This document shows positions 1 through 13,600 of a DNA stretch of 64,000 bases, in pieces. Location: assembly GCF_043290135.1 (NCBI RefSeq), contig NW_027464787.1, positions 1 to 64,000 on the forward strand, given 5' to 3'. Below the pieces are notes generated by a model. It had not been told where the DNA came from, made no database searches, and saw only the letters and a program-made list of their open reading frames with translations. Numbering within the stretch: the first letter of the stretch is position 1; the number at the start of each line of letters is the position of its first letter. The position numbers and the translations under genes are program-made. The DNA is from Rhipicephalus microplus. Lineage: Eukaryota; Arthropoda; Arachnida; Ixodida; Ixodidae.

Positions 1-960
1 GTTGTGGAGTTTCGAGTTTTGGAGTTTCTAGTTGTGGAGTTTTGAGTTGTGGAGTTTCTAGTTGTGTAGTTTCTAGTTGCGGAATCTCTAGCTGTGGATT
101 TTCTAGTTGCGTAACTTAAGGTTGTGGGGTTTCAAGTTGTGGAGTTTCTAGTTGTGGAGTTTCTAGTTGTGGAGTCTCTAGTTGTGTAGTTTCTAGCTGC
201 GGAGTTTCTAGTTGTGGAGTTTCCAGTGGTAGAGTTTCTGGTTGTGGACTTTCTAGACATCAAATTTCTTGTAGCCGAGTCTCTATTTGTAGAGTTTGTA
301 GTTGTGGAGTTTCTAGTTGTGGAGTCTCTAGTTGCAGAGTTTCTGGTTGTGGAGTTTCTAGTTGCGGAGTCTCTAGTTGTGGAGTTTCAAGTTGTGGAGT
401 TTCTAGTTGTGGAGTTTCCAGTTGTGGAGTTTTTAGTTGTGGAGTTTCTAGTTGTGGAGTTTCTGGTTGTGGAGTTTCTAATTGTGGAGTTTCCAGTTGT
501 GGAGTTTTGAGTTGTGGAGTTTCTAGTTGTGGAGTCTCAAGTTGTGTAGTTTAAAGTTGTGGAGTTTCAAGTTGTGGAGTCTCTAGTTGTGGAGTTTCCA
601 GTTGCGGATTATCTAGTTGTGGAGTTTCCAGTTGTGGAGTTTCTAATTGTGGAGTTGCGGAGTCTCTAGTTGTGGAGTTTCTAGTTGTTGAGTTTCTAGT
701 TGAGAAGTCTCTAGTTTTGCAGTTCTTAGTTGTGGAGTTTCCAGATATGGAATTTCTAGTTGCCGAGTCTGTATTTGTGGAGTTTGTAGTTGTGGAGTTT
801 CTAGTTGTGGAGTTTCTAGTTGGTGAGTCTCTAGTTGCGGAGTTTTTAGTTGTGGAGTTTCTAGTTGTGGAGTTTCTGGTTGTGGAGTTTCTAGTTGTGG
901 AGTTTCTAGTTGTGGAGTCTCTAGTTGCGGAGTTTATAGTTGTGAAGTTTCTAGTTGTGG
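1..960 (+). repeat. Array segment duplicated at 2445-3404
   Basis: This segment matches 2445-3404 at a constant offset of 2,444 bp with scattered substitutions, for example GTTGTGGGGT at 121 against GTTGTGAGGT at 2565, and GTTGTGTAG at 541 against GTTGTGGAG at 2985. The match loses register near 960, where the downstream copy carries about 30 extra bases (two monomers). It is an example of the ordinary, slightly diverged higher-order repeat, in contrast to the identical 6,428-bp duplication that follows. Its left boundary may lie outside the window. Confidence 0.8.
109..121 (+). repeat. Landmark monomer GCGTAACTTAAGG (first of 37 occurrences)
   Basis: A diverged monomer, GTTGCGTAACTTAAG, recurs nearly unchanged and always follows a monomer like CTAGCTGTGGATTTT and precedes GTTGTGAGGTTTCAAG. 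Starts read by eye: 109, 1593, 2553, 3978, 6164, 7348, 8669, 9500, 10135, 12592, 13776, 15097, 15928, 16563, 18515, 20465 (variant GCATACCTTAAGG), 22676, 24419, 25567, 27379, 28611, 29097, 30519, 31747, 32233, 34060, 35262, 35958, 38999, 40820, 44232, 45629, 48865, 52418, 54238, 58107, 62478. Spacing ranges from about 0.5 to 3.9 kb. It contains CTTAAG and is a convenient anchor for splitting the array into higher-order units. Whether its conservation reflects function or only shared descent cannot be told from one window. Confidence 0.9.
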
Positions 961-3900
961 AGTTTCTAGCTGTGGAGTTGCGAAGTCTCTAGTTGTGGAG
1001 TTTCTAGTGGCGGAGTCTCTAGTTGTGGAGTTTCAAGTTGTGGCGTCTAGCTGTGGAGTTTCTAGTTGTGGAGTTTCCAGTTGTGGAGTATCTAGTTGTG
1101 GAGTTTCCAGTTGTGAAGTTTCAAGTTGCGGAGTCTCAAGTTGCGGAGTTTCCAGTTGTGGAGTTTTTAGTTGTGGAGTTTCTAGTTGTTGAGTTTCTAG
1201 TTGAGAAGTCTCTAGTTTTGCAGTTTTTAGTTGTGGAGTTTCTAGATATAGAATTTCTAGTTAACGAGTCTGTATTTGTGGAGTTTGTAGTTGTGGAGTT
1301 TCTAGTTGCGGAGTTTCTAGTTGGTGAGTCTCTAGTTGCGGAGTTTTTAGTTGTGGAGTTTCTAGTTGTGGAGTTTCTGGTTGTGGAGTTTCTAGTTGTG
1401 GAGTCTCTAGTTTAGGAGTTTCTAGTTGAAGAGTTTTTAGTTGTGGAGTGTCTAGTTGTGGAGTTTTCAGTTGTGGAGTTTCGAGTTGTGGAGTTTCGAG
1501 TTTTGGAGTTTCTAGTTGTGGAGTTTTGAGTTGTGGAGTTTCTAGTTGTGTAGTTTCTAGTTACAGAATCTCTAGCTGTGGATTTTCTAGTTGCGTAACT
1601 TAAGGTTGTGAGGTTTCAAGTTGTGGAGTTTCTAGTTGTGGAGTTTCAAGTTGTGGAGTCTCTAGTTGTGGAGTTTCTGGTTGCGGAGTATCTAGTTGTG
1701 GAGTTTCCAGTTGTGGAGTTTCTAGTTGTGGAATTGCAGAGTCTCTGGTTGTGGATTTTCTAGTTGTGGAGTTTCTAGTTTTGGAGTTTCTAGTTGTGGA
1801 GATTCTAGTTGTAGAGTCTCCTATTGCGGAGTTTCTAGTTGCGGAGTTTTTAGTTGCGGAGTTTCCAGTTGTGAAGTTTCTAGTTGTGGAGTCTTAAGTT
1901 GTGGAGTTTAAACTTGTGGAGTTTCAAGTTGTTGAGTCTATAGTTGTGGAGTTTCTAGTTGTGGATTTTCTAGTTGTGGAGTATCTAGTTGTGGATTTTT
2001 CAGTTGTGAAGTTTCTAGTTGTGGAGTTGCGGAGTCTCTAGTTGTGAAGTTTCTAGTTGCAGAGTCTGTAGTTGTGGAGTTTCCAGTTGTGCAGTCTCTA
2101 GATGTGGAGTTTCTAGTTGTCGAGTATCTAGTTGTGGAGTATCTAGTAGTGGAGTTTCGAGTTGTGGAGTTTCTTGTTGATGAGTTTCTATTTGCGGAGT
2201 TCCTAGTTGTAGAGTTTCTAGTTGCGGAGTTTCTAGTTGTGGAGTTTCAAGTTGCAGAGTCTCATGCTGTGGAGTTTCTACTTGTTGAGTTTTTAGTTGT
2301 GGAGTTTCTAGTTGTTGAATTTCTAGTTTGAAGTCTCTAGTTGTAGATTCTCTAGTTGTGGAGTGTCTAGTTTAGGAGTTTCTAGTTGAAGAGTTTTTAG
2401 TTGTGGAGTGTCTAGTTGAGGAGTTTCAAGTAGTGGAGTTTCGAGTTGTGGAGTTTCGAGTTTTGGAGTTTCTAGTTGTGGAGTTTTGAGTTGTGGAGTT
2501 TCTAGTTGTGTAGTTTCTAGTTGCGGAATCTCTAGCTGTGGATTTTCTAGTTGCGTAACTTAAGGTTGTGAGGTTTCAAGTTGTGGAGCTTCTAGTTGCG
2601 GAGTTTCTAGTTGTGGAGTCTCTAGTTGTGTAGTTTCTAGCTGCGGAGTTTCTAGTTGTGGAGTTTCCAGTGGTAGAGTTTCTGGTTGTGGACTTTCTAG
2701 ACATCAAATTTCTTGTAGCCGAGTCTCTATTTGTAGAGTTTGTAGTTGTGGAGTTTCTAGTTGTGGAGTCTCTAGTTGCAGAGTTTCTGGTTGTGGAGTT
2801 TCTAGTTGCGGAGTCTCTAGTTGTGGAGTTTCAAGTTGTGGAGTTTCTAGTTGTGGAGTTTCCAGTTGTGGAGTTTTTAGTTGTGGAGTTTCTAGTTGTG
2901 GAGTTTCTGGTTGTGGAGTTTCTAATTGTGGAGTTTCCAGTTGTGGAGTTTTGAGTTGTGGAGTTTCTAGTTGTGGAGTCTCAAGTTGTGGAGTTTAAAG
3001 TTGTGGAGTTTCAAGTTGTGGAGTCTCTAGTTGTGGAGTTCCCAGTTGCGGATTATCTAGTTGTGGAGTTTCCAGTTGTGGAGTTTCTAATTGTGGAGTT
3101 GCGGAGTCTCTAGTTGTGGAGTTTCTAGTTGTTGAGTTTCTAATTGAGAAGTCTCTAGTTTTGCAGTTTTTAGTTGTGGAGTTTCCAGATATGGAATTTC
3201 TAGTTGCCGAGTCTGTATTTGTGGAGTTTGTAGTTGTGGAGTTTCTAGTTGTGGAGTTTCTAGTTGGTGAGTCTCCAGTTGCGGAGTTTTTAGTTGTGGA
3301 GTTTCTAGTTGTGGAGTTTCTGGTTGTGGAGTTTCTAGTTGTGGAGTTTCTAGTTGTGGAGTCTCTAGTTGCGGAGTTTCTAGTTGTGAAGTTTCTAGTT
3401 GTGGAGTTTCTAGTTTTGGAGTTTGTAGTTGTGGAGTTTCTAGTTGTGGAGTTGCGGAGTCTCTAGTTGTGAAGTTTCTAGTTGCAGAGTCTCTAGTTGT
3501 GGAGTTTCCAGTTGTGGAGTCTCTAGATGTGGAGTTTCAAGTTGTCGAGTATCCAGTTGTGGAGTATCTAGTAGTGGAGTTTCGAGTTGTGGAGTTTCTA
3601 GTTGTGGAGTTTCTAGTTGCGGAGTTCCTAGTTGTAGAGTTTCTACTTGCGGAGTTTCTAGTTGTGGAGTTTCAAGTTGCGGAGTCTCATGCTGTGGAGT
3701 TTCTACTTTTTGAGTTTTTAGTTGTGGAGTTTCTAGTTGTTGAGTTTCTAGTTTGAAGTCTCTAGTTATAGATTCCCTAGTTGTGGAGTCTCTAGTTTAG
3801 GAGTTTCTAGTTGAAGAGTTTTTAGTTGTGGAGTGTCTAGTTTTGGAGATTCTAGTCGTGGAGTTTCTAGTTGTGGAGTCTCTAGCTGTGTAGTTTCTAG

Positions 3901-4186
3901 CTGCGTAGTTTCTAGTGGCGGAGTTTCTAGTTGTGTAGTTTCTAGTTGCGGAATCTCTAGCTGTGGATTTTCTAGTTGCGTAACTTAAGGTTGTGAGGTT
4001 TCAAGTTGTGGAGTTTGTAGTTGTGGAGTTTCTAGTTGTGGAGTCTCTAGTTGTGTAGTTTCTAGCTGCGGAGTTTCTAGTTGTGGAGTTTCCAGTTGTG
4101 GAGTTTCTGGTTGTGGACTTTCTAGACATGAAATTTCTTGTAGCCGAGTGTCTATTTGTAGAGTTTTAGTTGTGGAGTTTCTAGTT

Positions 4187-7100
4187 GTGGAGTCTCAAGT
4201 TGTGGAGTTTAAAGTTGTGGAGTTTCAAGTTGTGGAGTCTCTAGTTGTGGAGTTTCCAGTTGCGGAGTATCTAGTTGTGGAGTTTCCAGTTGTGGAGTTT
4301 CTAATTGTGGAGTTGCGGAGTCTCTAGTTGTGGAGTTTCTAGTTGTTGAGTTTCTAGTTGAGAAGTCTCTAGTTTTGCAGTTTTTAGTTGTGGAGTTTCC
4401 AGATATGGAATTTCTAGTTGCCGAGTCTGTATTTGTGGAGTTTGTAGTTGTGGAGTTTCTAGTTGTGGAGTTTCTAGTTGGTGAGTCTCTAGTTGCGGAG
4501 TTTTTAGTTGTGGAGTTTCTAGTTGTGGAGTTTCTGGTTGTGGAGTTTCTAGTTGTGGAGTTTCTAGTGGTGGAGTCTCTAGTTGTGGAGTTTCTAGTTG
4601 TGAAGTTTCTAGTTGTGGAGTTTCTAGTTTTGGAGTTTCAAGTTGTGGAGTTTCTAGTTGTGGAGTTGCGGAGTCTCTAGTTGTGAAGTTTCTAGTTGCA
4701 GAGTCTCTAGTTGTGGAGTTTCCAGTTGTGGAGTCTCTAGATGTGGAGTTTCAAGTTGTCGAGTATCCAGTTGTGGAGTATCTAGTAGTGGAGTTTCGAG
4801 TTGTGGAGTTTCTAGTTGTGGAGTTTCTAGTTGCGGAGTTCCTAGTTGTAGAGTTTCTACTTGCGGAGTTTCTAGTTGTGGAGTTTCAAGTTGCGGAGTC
4901 TCATGCTGTGAAGTTTCTACTTGTTGAGTTTTTAGTTGTGGAGTTTCTAGTTGTTGAGTTTCTAGTTGCAGAGTTTCTGGTTGTGGAGTTTCTAGTTGCG
5001 GAGTCTCTAGTTGTGGAGTTTCAAGTTGTGGAGTTTCTAGTTGTGGAGTTTCCAGTTGTGGAGTTTTTAGTTGTGGAGTTTCTAGTTGTGGAGTTTCTGG
5101 TTGTGGAGTTTCTAATTGTGGAGTTTCCAGTTGTGGAGTTTTGAGTTGTGGAGTTTCTAGTTGTGGAGTCTCAAGTTGTGGAGTTTAAAGTTTTGGAGTT
5201 TCAAGTTGTGGAGTCTCTAGTTGTGGAGTTTCCAGTTGCGGATTATCTGTTGTGGAGTTTCCAGTTGTGGAGTTTCTAATTGTGGAGTTGCGGAGTCTCT
5301 AGTTGTGGAGTTTCTAGTTGTTGAGTTTCTAGTTGAGAAGTCTCTAGTTTTGCAGTTTTTAGTTGTGGAGTTTCCAGATATGGAATTTCTAGTTGCCGAG
5401 TCTGTATTTGTGGAGTTTGTAGTTGTGGAGTTTCTAGTTGTGGAGTTTCCAGTTGGTGAGTCTCTAGTTGCGGAGTTTTTAGTTGTGGAGTTTCTAGTTG
5501 TAGAGTTTCTGGTTGTGGAGTTTCTAGTTGTGGAGTTTCTAGTTGTGGAGTCTCTAGTTGCGGAGTTTCTAGTTGTGAAGTTTCTAGTTGTGGAGTTTCT
5601 AGTTTTGGAGTTTGTAGTTGTGGAGTTTCTAGTTGTGGAGTTGCGGAGTCTCTAGTTGTGAAGTTTCTAGTTGCAGAGTCTCTAGTTGTGGAGTTTCCAG
5701 TTGTGGAGTCTCTAGATGTGGAGTTTCAAGTTGTCGAGTATCCAGTTGTGGAGTATCTAGTAGTGGAGTTTCGAGTTGTGGAGTTTCTAGTTGTGGAGTT
5801 TCTAGTTGCGGAGTTCCTAGTTGTAGAGTTTCTACTTGCGGAGTTTCTAGTTGTGGAGTTTCAAGTTGCGGAGTTTCATGCTGTGGAGTTTCTACTTGTT
5901 GAGTTTTTAGTTGTGGAGTTTCTAGTTGAGGTTCTAGTTTGAAGTCTCTAGTTATAGATTCCCTAGTTGTGGAGTCTCTAGTTTAGGAGTTTCTAGTTGA
6001 AGAGTTTTTAGTTGTGGAGTGTCTAGTTTTGGAGTTTCTAGTCGTGGAGTTTCTAGTTGTGGAGTCTCTAGCTGTGTAGTTTCTAGCTGCGTAGTTTCTA
6101 GTGGCGGAGTTTCTAGTTGTGTAGTTTCTAGTTGCGGAATCTCTAGCTGTGGATTTTCTAGTTGCGTAACTTAAGGTTGTGAGGTTTCAAGTTGTGGAGT
6201 TTGTAGTTGTGGAGTTTCTAGTTGTGGAGTCTCTAGTTGTGTAGTTTCTAGCTGCGGAGTTTCTAGTTGTGGAGTTTCCAGTTGTGGAGTTTCTGGTTGT
6301 GGACTTTCTAGACATGAAATTTCTTGTAGCCGAGTGTCTATTTGTAGAGTTTTAGTTGTGGAGTTTCTAGTTGTGGAGTCTCAAGTTGTGGAGTTTAAAG
6401 TTGTGGAGTTTCAAGTTGTGGAGTCTCTAGTTGTGGAGTTTCCAGTTGCGGAGTATCTAGTTGTGGAGTTTCCAGTTGTGGAGTTTCTAATTGTGGAGTT
6501 GCGGAGTCTCTAGTTGTGGAGTTTCTAGTTGTTGAGTTTCTAGTTGAGAAGTCTCTAGTTTTGCAGTTTTTAGTTGTGGAGTTTCCAGATATGGAATTTC
6601 TAGTTGCCGAGTCTGTATTTGTGGAGTTTGTAGTTGTGGAGTTTCTAGTTGTGGAGTTTCTAGTTGGTGAGTCTCTAGTTGCGGAGTTTTTAGTTGTGGA
6701 GTTTCTAGTTGTGGAGTTTCTGGTTGTGGAGTTTCTAGTTGTGGAGTTTCTAGTGGTGGAGTCTCTAGTTGCGGAGTTTCTAGTTTTGGAGTTTCTAGTT
6801 GTGGAGTTTCTAGTTGTGGAGTTGCGGAGTCTCTAGTTGTGAAGTTTCTAGTTGCAGAGTCTCTAGTTGTGGAGTTTCCAGTTGTGGAGTCTCTAGATGT
6901 GGAGTTTCAAGTTGTCGAGTATCCAGTTGTGGAGTATCTAGTAGTGGAGTTTCGAGTTGTGGAGTTTCTAGTTGTGGAGTTTCTAGTTGCGGAGTTCCTA
7001 GTTGTAGAGTTTCTACTTGCGGAGTTTCTAGTTGTGGAGTTTCAAGTTGCGGAGTCTCATGCTGTGGAGTTTCTACTTGTTGAGTTTTTAGTTGTGGAGT

Positions 7101-10100
7101 TTCTAGTTGTTGAGTTTCTAGTTTGAAGTCTCTAGTTATAGATTCCCTAGTTGTGGAGTCTCTAGTTTAGGTGTTTCTAGTTGAAGAGTTTTTAGTTGTG
7201 GAGTGTCTAGTTTTGGAGTTTCTAGTCGTGGAGTTTCTAGTTGTGGAGTCTCTAGCTGTGTAGTTTCTAGCTGCGTAGTTTCTAGTTGCGGAGTTTCTAG
7301 TTGTGTAGTTTCTAGTTGCGGAATCTCTAGCTGTGGATTTTCTAGTTGCGTAACTTAAGGTTGTGAGGTTTCAAGTTGTGGAGTTTGTAGTTGTGGAGTT
7401 TCTAGTTGTGGAGTCTCTAGTTGTGTAGTTTCTAGCTGCAGAGTTTCTAGTTGTGGAGTTTCCAGTTGTGGAGTTTCTGGTTGTGGACTTTCTAGACATG
7501 AAATTTCTTGTAGCCGAGTGTCTATTTGTAGAGTTTTAGTTGTGGAGTTTCTAGTTGTGGAGTCTCTAGTTGCAGAGTTTCTAGTTGTGGAGATTCTAGT
7601 TGGGGAGTTTCAAGTTGTGGAGTCTCTAGTTGTGGAGTTTCTAGTTGCGGAGTATCTAGTCCTCGAGTTTCACAATGTGGAGTTTCTAGTTGTGGAATTG
7701 CAGTCTCTGGTTGTGGATTTTCTAGTTGTGGAGTTTCGAGTTTTGTAGTCTCTAGTTGTGGAGTTTCTGGTTGTGGAGTTTCCAGTTGTGGAGTATCTAG
7801 TTGTGGAGTTTCCAGTTGTGAAGTATCTAGTTGTGGAGTTTCCAGTTGTGGAGTATCTAGTTGTGGAGTTTCAAGTTGCGGAGTTTCTATTTGTGGAGTT
7901 TCTAGCTGCGGAGTTTCTAGTTGCAGAGTCTCTGGTTGTGGAGTTTCTAGTTGCGGAATCTCTAGTTGTGGAGTTTCTAGTTGTGGAGTTTCTAGTTGTG
8001 GAGTTTCTGGTTGTGGACTTTCTAGACATGAAATTTCTTGTAGCCGAGTCTGTATTTGTAGAGTTTGTAGTTGTGGAGTTTCTAGCTGTGGAGTCTCTAG
8101 TTGCAGAGCTTCTAGTTGTAGAGTTTCTAGTTCTGGAGTTTCAAGTTGCGGAGTTTCTAGTTGCGGAGTTTCTAGTTGTGGAGTATCTGGTTGTGGAGGT
8201 TCTAGCTGCAGAGTTTCTAGTTGCAGAGTTTCTAGTTGTGGAGTTTCTAGTTGTGAAGTTTCAAGTTGTGGAGTTTCTAGTGTCGGCGTCTCAAGTTGTG
8301 GAGTATCTAGTTGCGGAGTGTCTGTTTGTGGTGTTTCTAGCTGTGGAATTTATTGTTGCGGAGTTTCTAGTTGCCGAGTTTCCAGTTGTGTAGTTTCTAG
8401 TAGAGTTTCGAGTTTTGAAGTTTCTAGTTGTTGAGTTTCTAGTTTGAAGTCTCTAGTTGTAGATTCTCTAGTTGTGGAGTCTCTAGTTTAGGAGTTTCTA
8501 GTTGAAGAGTTTTTAGTTGTGGAGTGTCTAGTTGTGGAGTTTCCAGTTGTGGAGTTTCTAGTTGTGGAGTTTCGAGTTTTGGAGTTTCTAGTTGTGGAGT
8601 TTTGAGTTGTGCAGTTTCTAGTTGTAGAATTTCTAGTTGCGGAATCTCTATCTGTGGATTTTCTAGTTGCGTAACTTAAGGTTGTGAGGTTTCAAGTTGT
8701 GTAGTTTCTAGTTGTGGAGTTTCTAGTTGTGGAGTTGCGAAGTCTCTAGTTGTGGAGTTTTTAGTTGCGGAGTCTCTAGTTGTGGAGTTTCAAGTTGTGG
8801 CGTCTAGTTGTAGAGTTTCTAGTTGTGGAGTTTCCAGTTGTGGAGTATCTAGTTGTGGAGTTTCCAGTTGTGAAGTTTCAATTTGCGGAGTCTCAAGTTG
8901 TGGAGTTTCCAGTTTTGCAGTTTTTAGTTGTGGAGTTTCTAGATATGGAATTTCTAGTTAACGAGTCTGTATTTGTGGAGTTTCCAGTTGTGAAGTATCT
9001 AGTTGTGGAGTTTCCAGTTGTGGAGTATCTAGTTGTGGAGTTTCAAGTTGCGGAGTTTCTATTTGTGGAGTTTCTAGCGGCGGAGTTTCTAGTTGCAGAG
9101 TCTCTGGTTGTGGAGTTTCTAGTTGCGGAATCTCTAGTTGTGGAGTTTCTAGTTGTGGAGTTTCTAGTTGTGGAGTTTCCAGTTGTGGAGTTTCTGGTTG
9201 TGGACTTTCTAGACATGAAATTTCTTGTAGCCGAGTCTCTATTTGTAGAATTTTTAGTCGTGGAGTTTCTAGTTGTGGAGTTTCTGGTTGTGGAGTTTCT
9301 AGTTTTGGAGTCTCTAGTTTAGGAGTTTCTAGTTGAAGAGTTTTTAGTTGTGGAGTGTCTAGTTGTGGAGTTTTCAGTTGTGGAGTTTCGAGTTGTGGAG
9401 TTTCGAGTTTTGGAGTTTCTAGTTGTGGAGTTTTGAGTTGTGGAGTTTCTAGTTGTGTAGTTTCTAGTTACAGAGTCTCTAGCTGTGGATTTTCTAGTTG
9501 CGTAACTTAAGGTTGTGAGGTTTCAAGTTGTGGAGTTTCTAGTTGTGGATTTTCTAGTTGTGGAGTATCTAGTTGTGGATTTTTCAGTTGTGGAGTTTCT
9601 AGTTGTGGAGTTGCGGAGTCTCTAGTTGTGAAGTTTCTAGTTGCAGAGTCTGTAGTTGTGGAGTTTCCAGTTTTGCAGTCTCTAGATGTGGAGGTTCTAG
9701 TTGTCGAGTATCTAGTTGTGGAGTATCTAGTAGTGGAGTTTCGAGTTGTGCAGTTTCTTGTTGATGAGCTTCTATTTGCGGAGTTCCTAGTTGTAGTTTC
9801 TAGTTGCGGAGTTTCTAGTTGTGGAGTTTCAAGTTGCGGAGTCTCATGCTGTGGAGTTTCTACTTGTTGAGTTTTTAGTTGTGGAGTTTCTAGTTGTTGA
9901 GTTTCTAGTTTGAAGTCTCTAGTTGTAGATTCTCTAGTTGTGGAGTCTCTAGTTTAGGAGTTTCTAGTTGAAGAGTTTTTAGTTGTGGAGTGTCTAGTTG
10001 AGGAGTTTCCAGTAGTGGAGTTTCGAGTTGTGGAGTTTCGAGTTTTGGAGTTTCTAGTTGTGGAGTTTTGAGTTGTGGAGTTTCTAGTTGTGTAGTTTCT

Positions 10101-10614
10101 AGTTGCGGAATCTCTAGCTGTGGATTTTCTAGTTGCGTAACTTAAGGTTGTGAGGTTTCAAGTTGTGGAGTTTCTAGTTGTGGAGTTTCTAGTTGTGGAG
10201 TCTCTAGTTGTGTAGTTTCTAGCTGCGGAGTTTCTAGTTGTGGAGTTTCCAGTTGTGGAGTTTCTGGTTGTGGACTTTCTAGACCTCAAATTTCTTGTAG
10301 CCGAGTCTCTATTTGTAGAGTTTGTAGTTGTGGAGTTTCTAGTTGTGGAGTCTCTAGTTGCAGAGTTTCTAGTCGTGGAGTTTCTAGTTGTGGAGTCTCT
10401 AGTTGTGTAGTTTCTAGCTGCGGAGTTTTTAGTTGCGGAGTTTCTAGTTGCAGAGTCTCTGGTTGTGGAGTTTCTAGTTGCGGAGTTTCTAGTTGTGGAG
10501 TCTCTAGTTGCGGAGTCTCTAGTTGTGAAGTTTCTAGTTGTGGAGTTTCTAGTTGTGGAGTTTCTGGTTGTGGAGTTTCTAGTTGTGGAGTGTCTAGTTG
10601 TGGAGTTTCCAGTT
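4187..10614 (+). repeat. 6,428-bp tandem duplication, copy 1
   Basis: This stretch is followed immediately by a second copy at 10615-17042. The left edge is set where alignment breaks (TTTCTAG before 4187 against TTTCCAG before 10615) and the right edge where 10621 and 17049 diverge; because the sequence is itself repetitive, each edge is uncertain by about one monomer. In every stretch compared, including monomers outside open frames near 6000, 9300 and 10150, no difference from copy 2 was seen. The unit contains landmark monomers at 6164, 7348, 8669, 9500 and 10135. Confidence 0.88.
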
Positions 10615-13600
10615 GTGGAGTCTCAAGTTGTGGAGTTTAAAGTTGTGGAGTTTCAAGTTGTGGAGTCTCTAGTTGTGGAGTTTCCAGTTGCGGAGTATCT
10701 AGTTGTGGAGTTTCCAGTTGTGGAGTTTCTAATTGTGGAGTTGCGGAGTCTCTAGTTGTGGAGTTTCTAGTTGTTGAGTTTCTAGTTGAGAAGTCTCTAG
10801 TTTTGCAGTTTTTAGTTGTGGAGTTTCCAGATATGGAATTTCTAGTTGCCGAGTCTGTATTTGTGGAGTTTGTAGTTGTGGAGTTTCTAGTTGTGGAGTT
10901 TCTAGTTGGTGAGTCTCTAGTTGCGGAGTTTTTAGTTGTGGAGTTTCTAGTTGTGGAGTTTCTGGTTGTGGAGTTTCTAGTTGTGGAGTTTCTAGTGGTG
11001 GAGTCTCTAGTTGTGGAGTTTCTAGTTGTGAAGTTTCTAGTTGTGGAGTTTCTAGTTTTGGAGTTTCAAGTTGTGGAGTTTCTAGTTGTGGAGTTGCGGA
11101 GTCTCTAGTTGTGAAGTTTCTAGTTGCAGAGTCTCTAGTTGTGGAGTTTCCAGTTGTGGAGTCTCTAGATGTGGAGTTTCAAGTTGTCGAGTATCCAGTT
11201 GTGGAGTATCTAGTAGTGGAGTTTCGAGTTGTGGAGTTTCTAGTTGTGGAGTTTCTAGTTGCGGAGTTCCTAGTTGTAGAGTTTCTACTTGCGGAGTTTC
11301 TAGTTGTGGAGTTTCAAGTTGCGGAGTCTCATGCTGTGAAGTTTCTACTTGTTGAGTTTTTAGTTGTGGAGTTTCTAGTTGTTGAGTTTCTAGTTGCAGA
11401 GTTTCTGGTTGTGGAGTTTCTAGTTGCGGAGTCTCTAGTTGTGGAGTTTCAAGTTGTGGAGTTTCTAGTTGTGGAGTTTCCAGTTGTGGAGTTTTTAGTT
11501 GTGGAGTTTCTAGTTGTGGAGTTTCTGGTTGTGGAGTTTCTAATTGTGGAGTTTCCAGTTGTGGAGTTTTGAGTTGTGGAGTTTCTAGTTGTGGAGTCTC
11601 AAGTTGTGGAGTTTAAAGTTTTGGAGTTTCAAGTTGTGGAGTCTCTAGTTGTGGAGTTTCCAGTTGCGGATTATCTGTTGTGGAGTTTCCAGTTGTGGAG
11701 TTTCTAATTGTGGAGTTGCGGAGTCTCTAGTTGTGGAGTTTCTAGTTGTTGAGTTTCTAGTTGAGAAGTCTCTAGTTTTGCAGTTTTTAGTTGTGGAGTT
11801 TCCAGATATGGAATTTCTAGTTGCCGAGTCTGTATTTGTGGAGTTTGTAGTTGTGGAGTTTCTAGTTGTGGAGTTTCCAGTTGGTGAGTCTCTAGTTGCG
11901 GAGTTTTTAGTTGTGGAGTTTCTAGTTGTAGAGTTTCTGGTTGTGGAGTTTCTAGTTGTGGAGTTTCTAGTTGTGGAGTCTCTAGTTGCGGAGTTTCTAG
12001 TTGTGAAGTTTCTAGTTGTGGAGTTTCTAGTTTTGGAGTTTGTAGTTGTGGAGTTTCTAGTTGTGGAGTTGCGGAGTCTCTAGTTGTGAAGTTTCTAGTT
12101 GCAGAGTCTCTAGTTGTGGAGTTTCCAGTTGTGGAGTCTCTAGATGTGGAGTTTCAAGTTGTCGAGTATCCAGTTGTGGAGTATCTAGTAGTGGAGTTTC
12201 GAGTTGTGGAGTTTCTAGTTGTGGAGTTTCTAGTTGCGGAGTTCCTAGTTGTAGAGTTTCTACTTGCGGAGTTTCTAGTTGTGGAGTTTCAAGTTGCGGA
12301 GTTTCATGCTGTGGAGTTTCTACTTGTTGAGTTTTTAGTTGTGGAGTTTCTAGTTGAGGTTCTAGTTTGAAGTCTCTAGTTATAGATTCCCTAGTTGTGG
12401 AGTCTCTAGTTTAGGAGTTTCTAGTTGAAGAGTTTTTAGTTGTGGAGTGTCTAGTTTTGGAGTTTCTAGTCGTGGAGTTTCTAGTTGTGGAGTCTCTAGC
12501 TGTGTAGTTTCTAGCTGCGTAGTTTCTAGTGGCGGAGTTTCTAGTTGTGTAGTTTCTAGTTGCGGAATCTCTAGCTGTGGATTTTCTAGTTGCGTAACTT
12601 AAGGTTGTGAGGTTTCAAGTTGTGGAGTTTGTAGTTGTGGAGTTTCTAGTTGTGGAGTCTCTAGTTGTGTAGTTTCTAGCTGCGGAGTTTCTAGTTGTGG
12701 AGTTTCCAGTTGTGGAGTTTCTGGTTGTGGACTTTCTAGACATGAAATTTCTTGTAGCCGAGTGTCTATTTGTAGAGTTTTAGTTGTGGAGTTTCTAGTT
12801 GTGGAGTCTCAAGTTGTGGAGTTTAAAGTTGTGGAGTTTCAAGTTGTGGAGTCTCTAGTTGTGGAGTTTCCAGTTGCGGAGTATCTAGTTGTGGAGTTTC
12901 CAGTTGTGGAGTTTCTAATTGTGGAGTTGCGGAGTCTCTAGTTGTGGAGTTTCTAGTTGTTGAGTTTCTAGTTGAGAAGTCTCTAGTTTTGCAGTTTTTA
13001 GTTGTGGAGTTTCCAGATATGGAATTTCTAGTTGCCGAGTCTGTATTTGTGGAGTTTGTAGTTGTGGAGTTTCTAGTTGTGGAGTTTCTAGTTGGTGAGT
13101 CTCTAGTTGCGGAGTTTTTAGTTGTGGAGTTTCTAGTTGTGGAGTTTCTGGTTGTGGAGTTTCTAGTTGTGGAGTTTCTAGTGGTGGAGTCTCTAGTTGC
13201 GGAGTTTCTAGTTTTGGAGTTTCTAGTTGTGGAGTTTCTAGTTGTGGAGTTGCGGAGTCTCTAGTTGTGAAGTTTCTAGTTGCAGAGTCTCTAGTTGTGG
13301 AGTTTCCAGTTGTGGAGTCTCTAGATGTGGAGTTTCAAGTTGTCGAGTATCCAGTTGTGGAGTATCTAGTAGTGGAGTTTCGAGTTGTGGAGTTTCTAGT
13401 TGTGGAGTTTCTAGTTGCGGAGTTCCTAGTTGTAGAGTTTCTACTTGCGGAGTTTCTAGTTGTGGAGTTTCAAGTTGCGGAGTCTCATGCTGTGGAGTTT
13501 CTACTTGTTGAGTTTTTAGTTGTGGAGTTTCTAGTTGTTGAGTTTCTAGTTTGAAGTCTCTAGTTATAGATTCCCTAGTTGTGGAGTCTCTAGTTTAGGT

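Noticed and set aside
7758..8393. Pentapeptide-repeat-like protein of VVEFL repeats (211 codons), with an identical copy at 14186-14821
   Set aside because: Starts at GTG, is the direct product of a 15-bp tandem repeat, overlaps equally open CGVSS frames, and lacks any non-repeat domain, Kozak context or splice structure.
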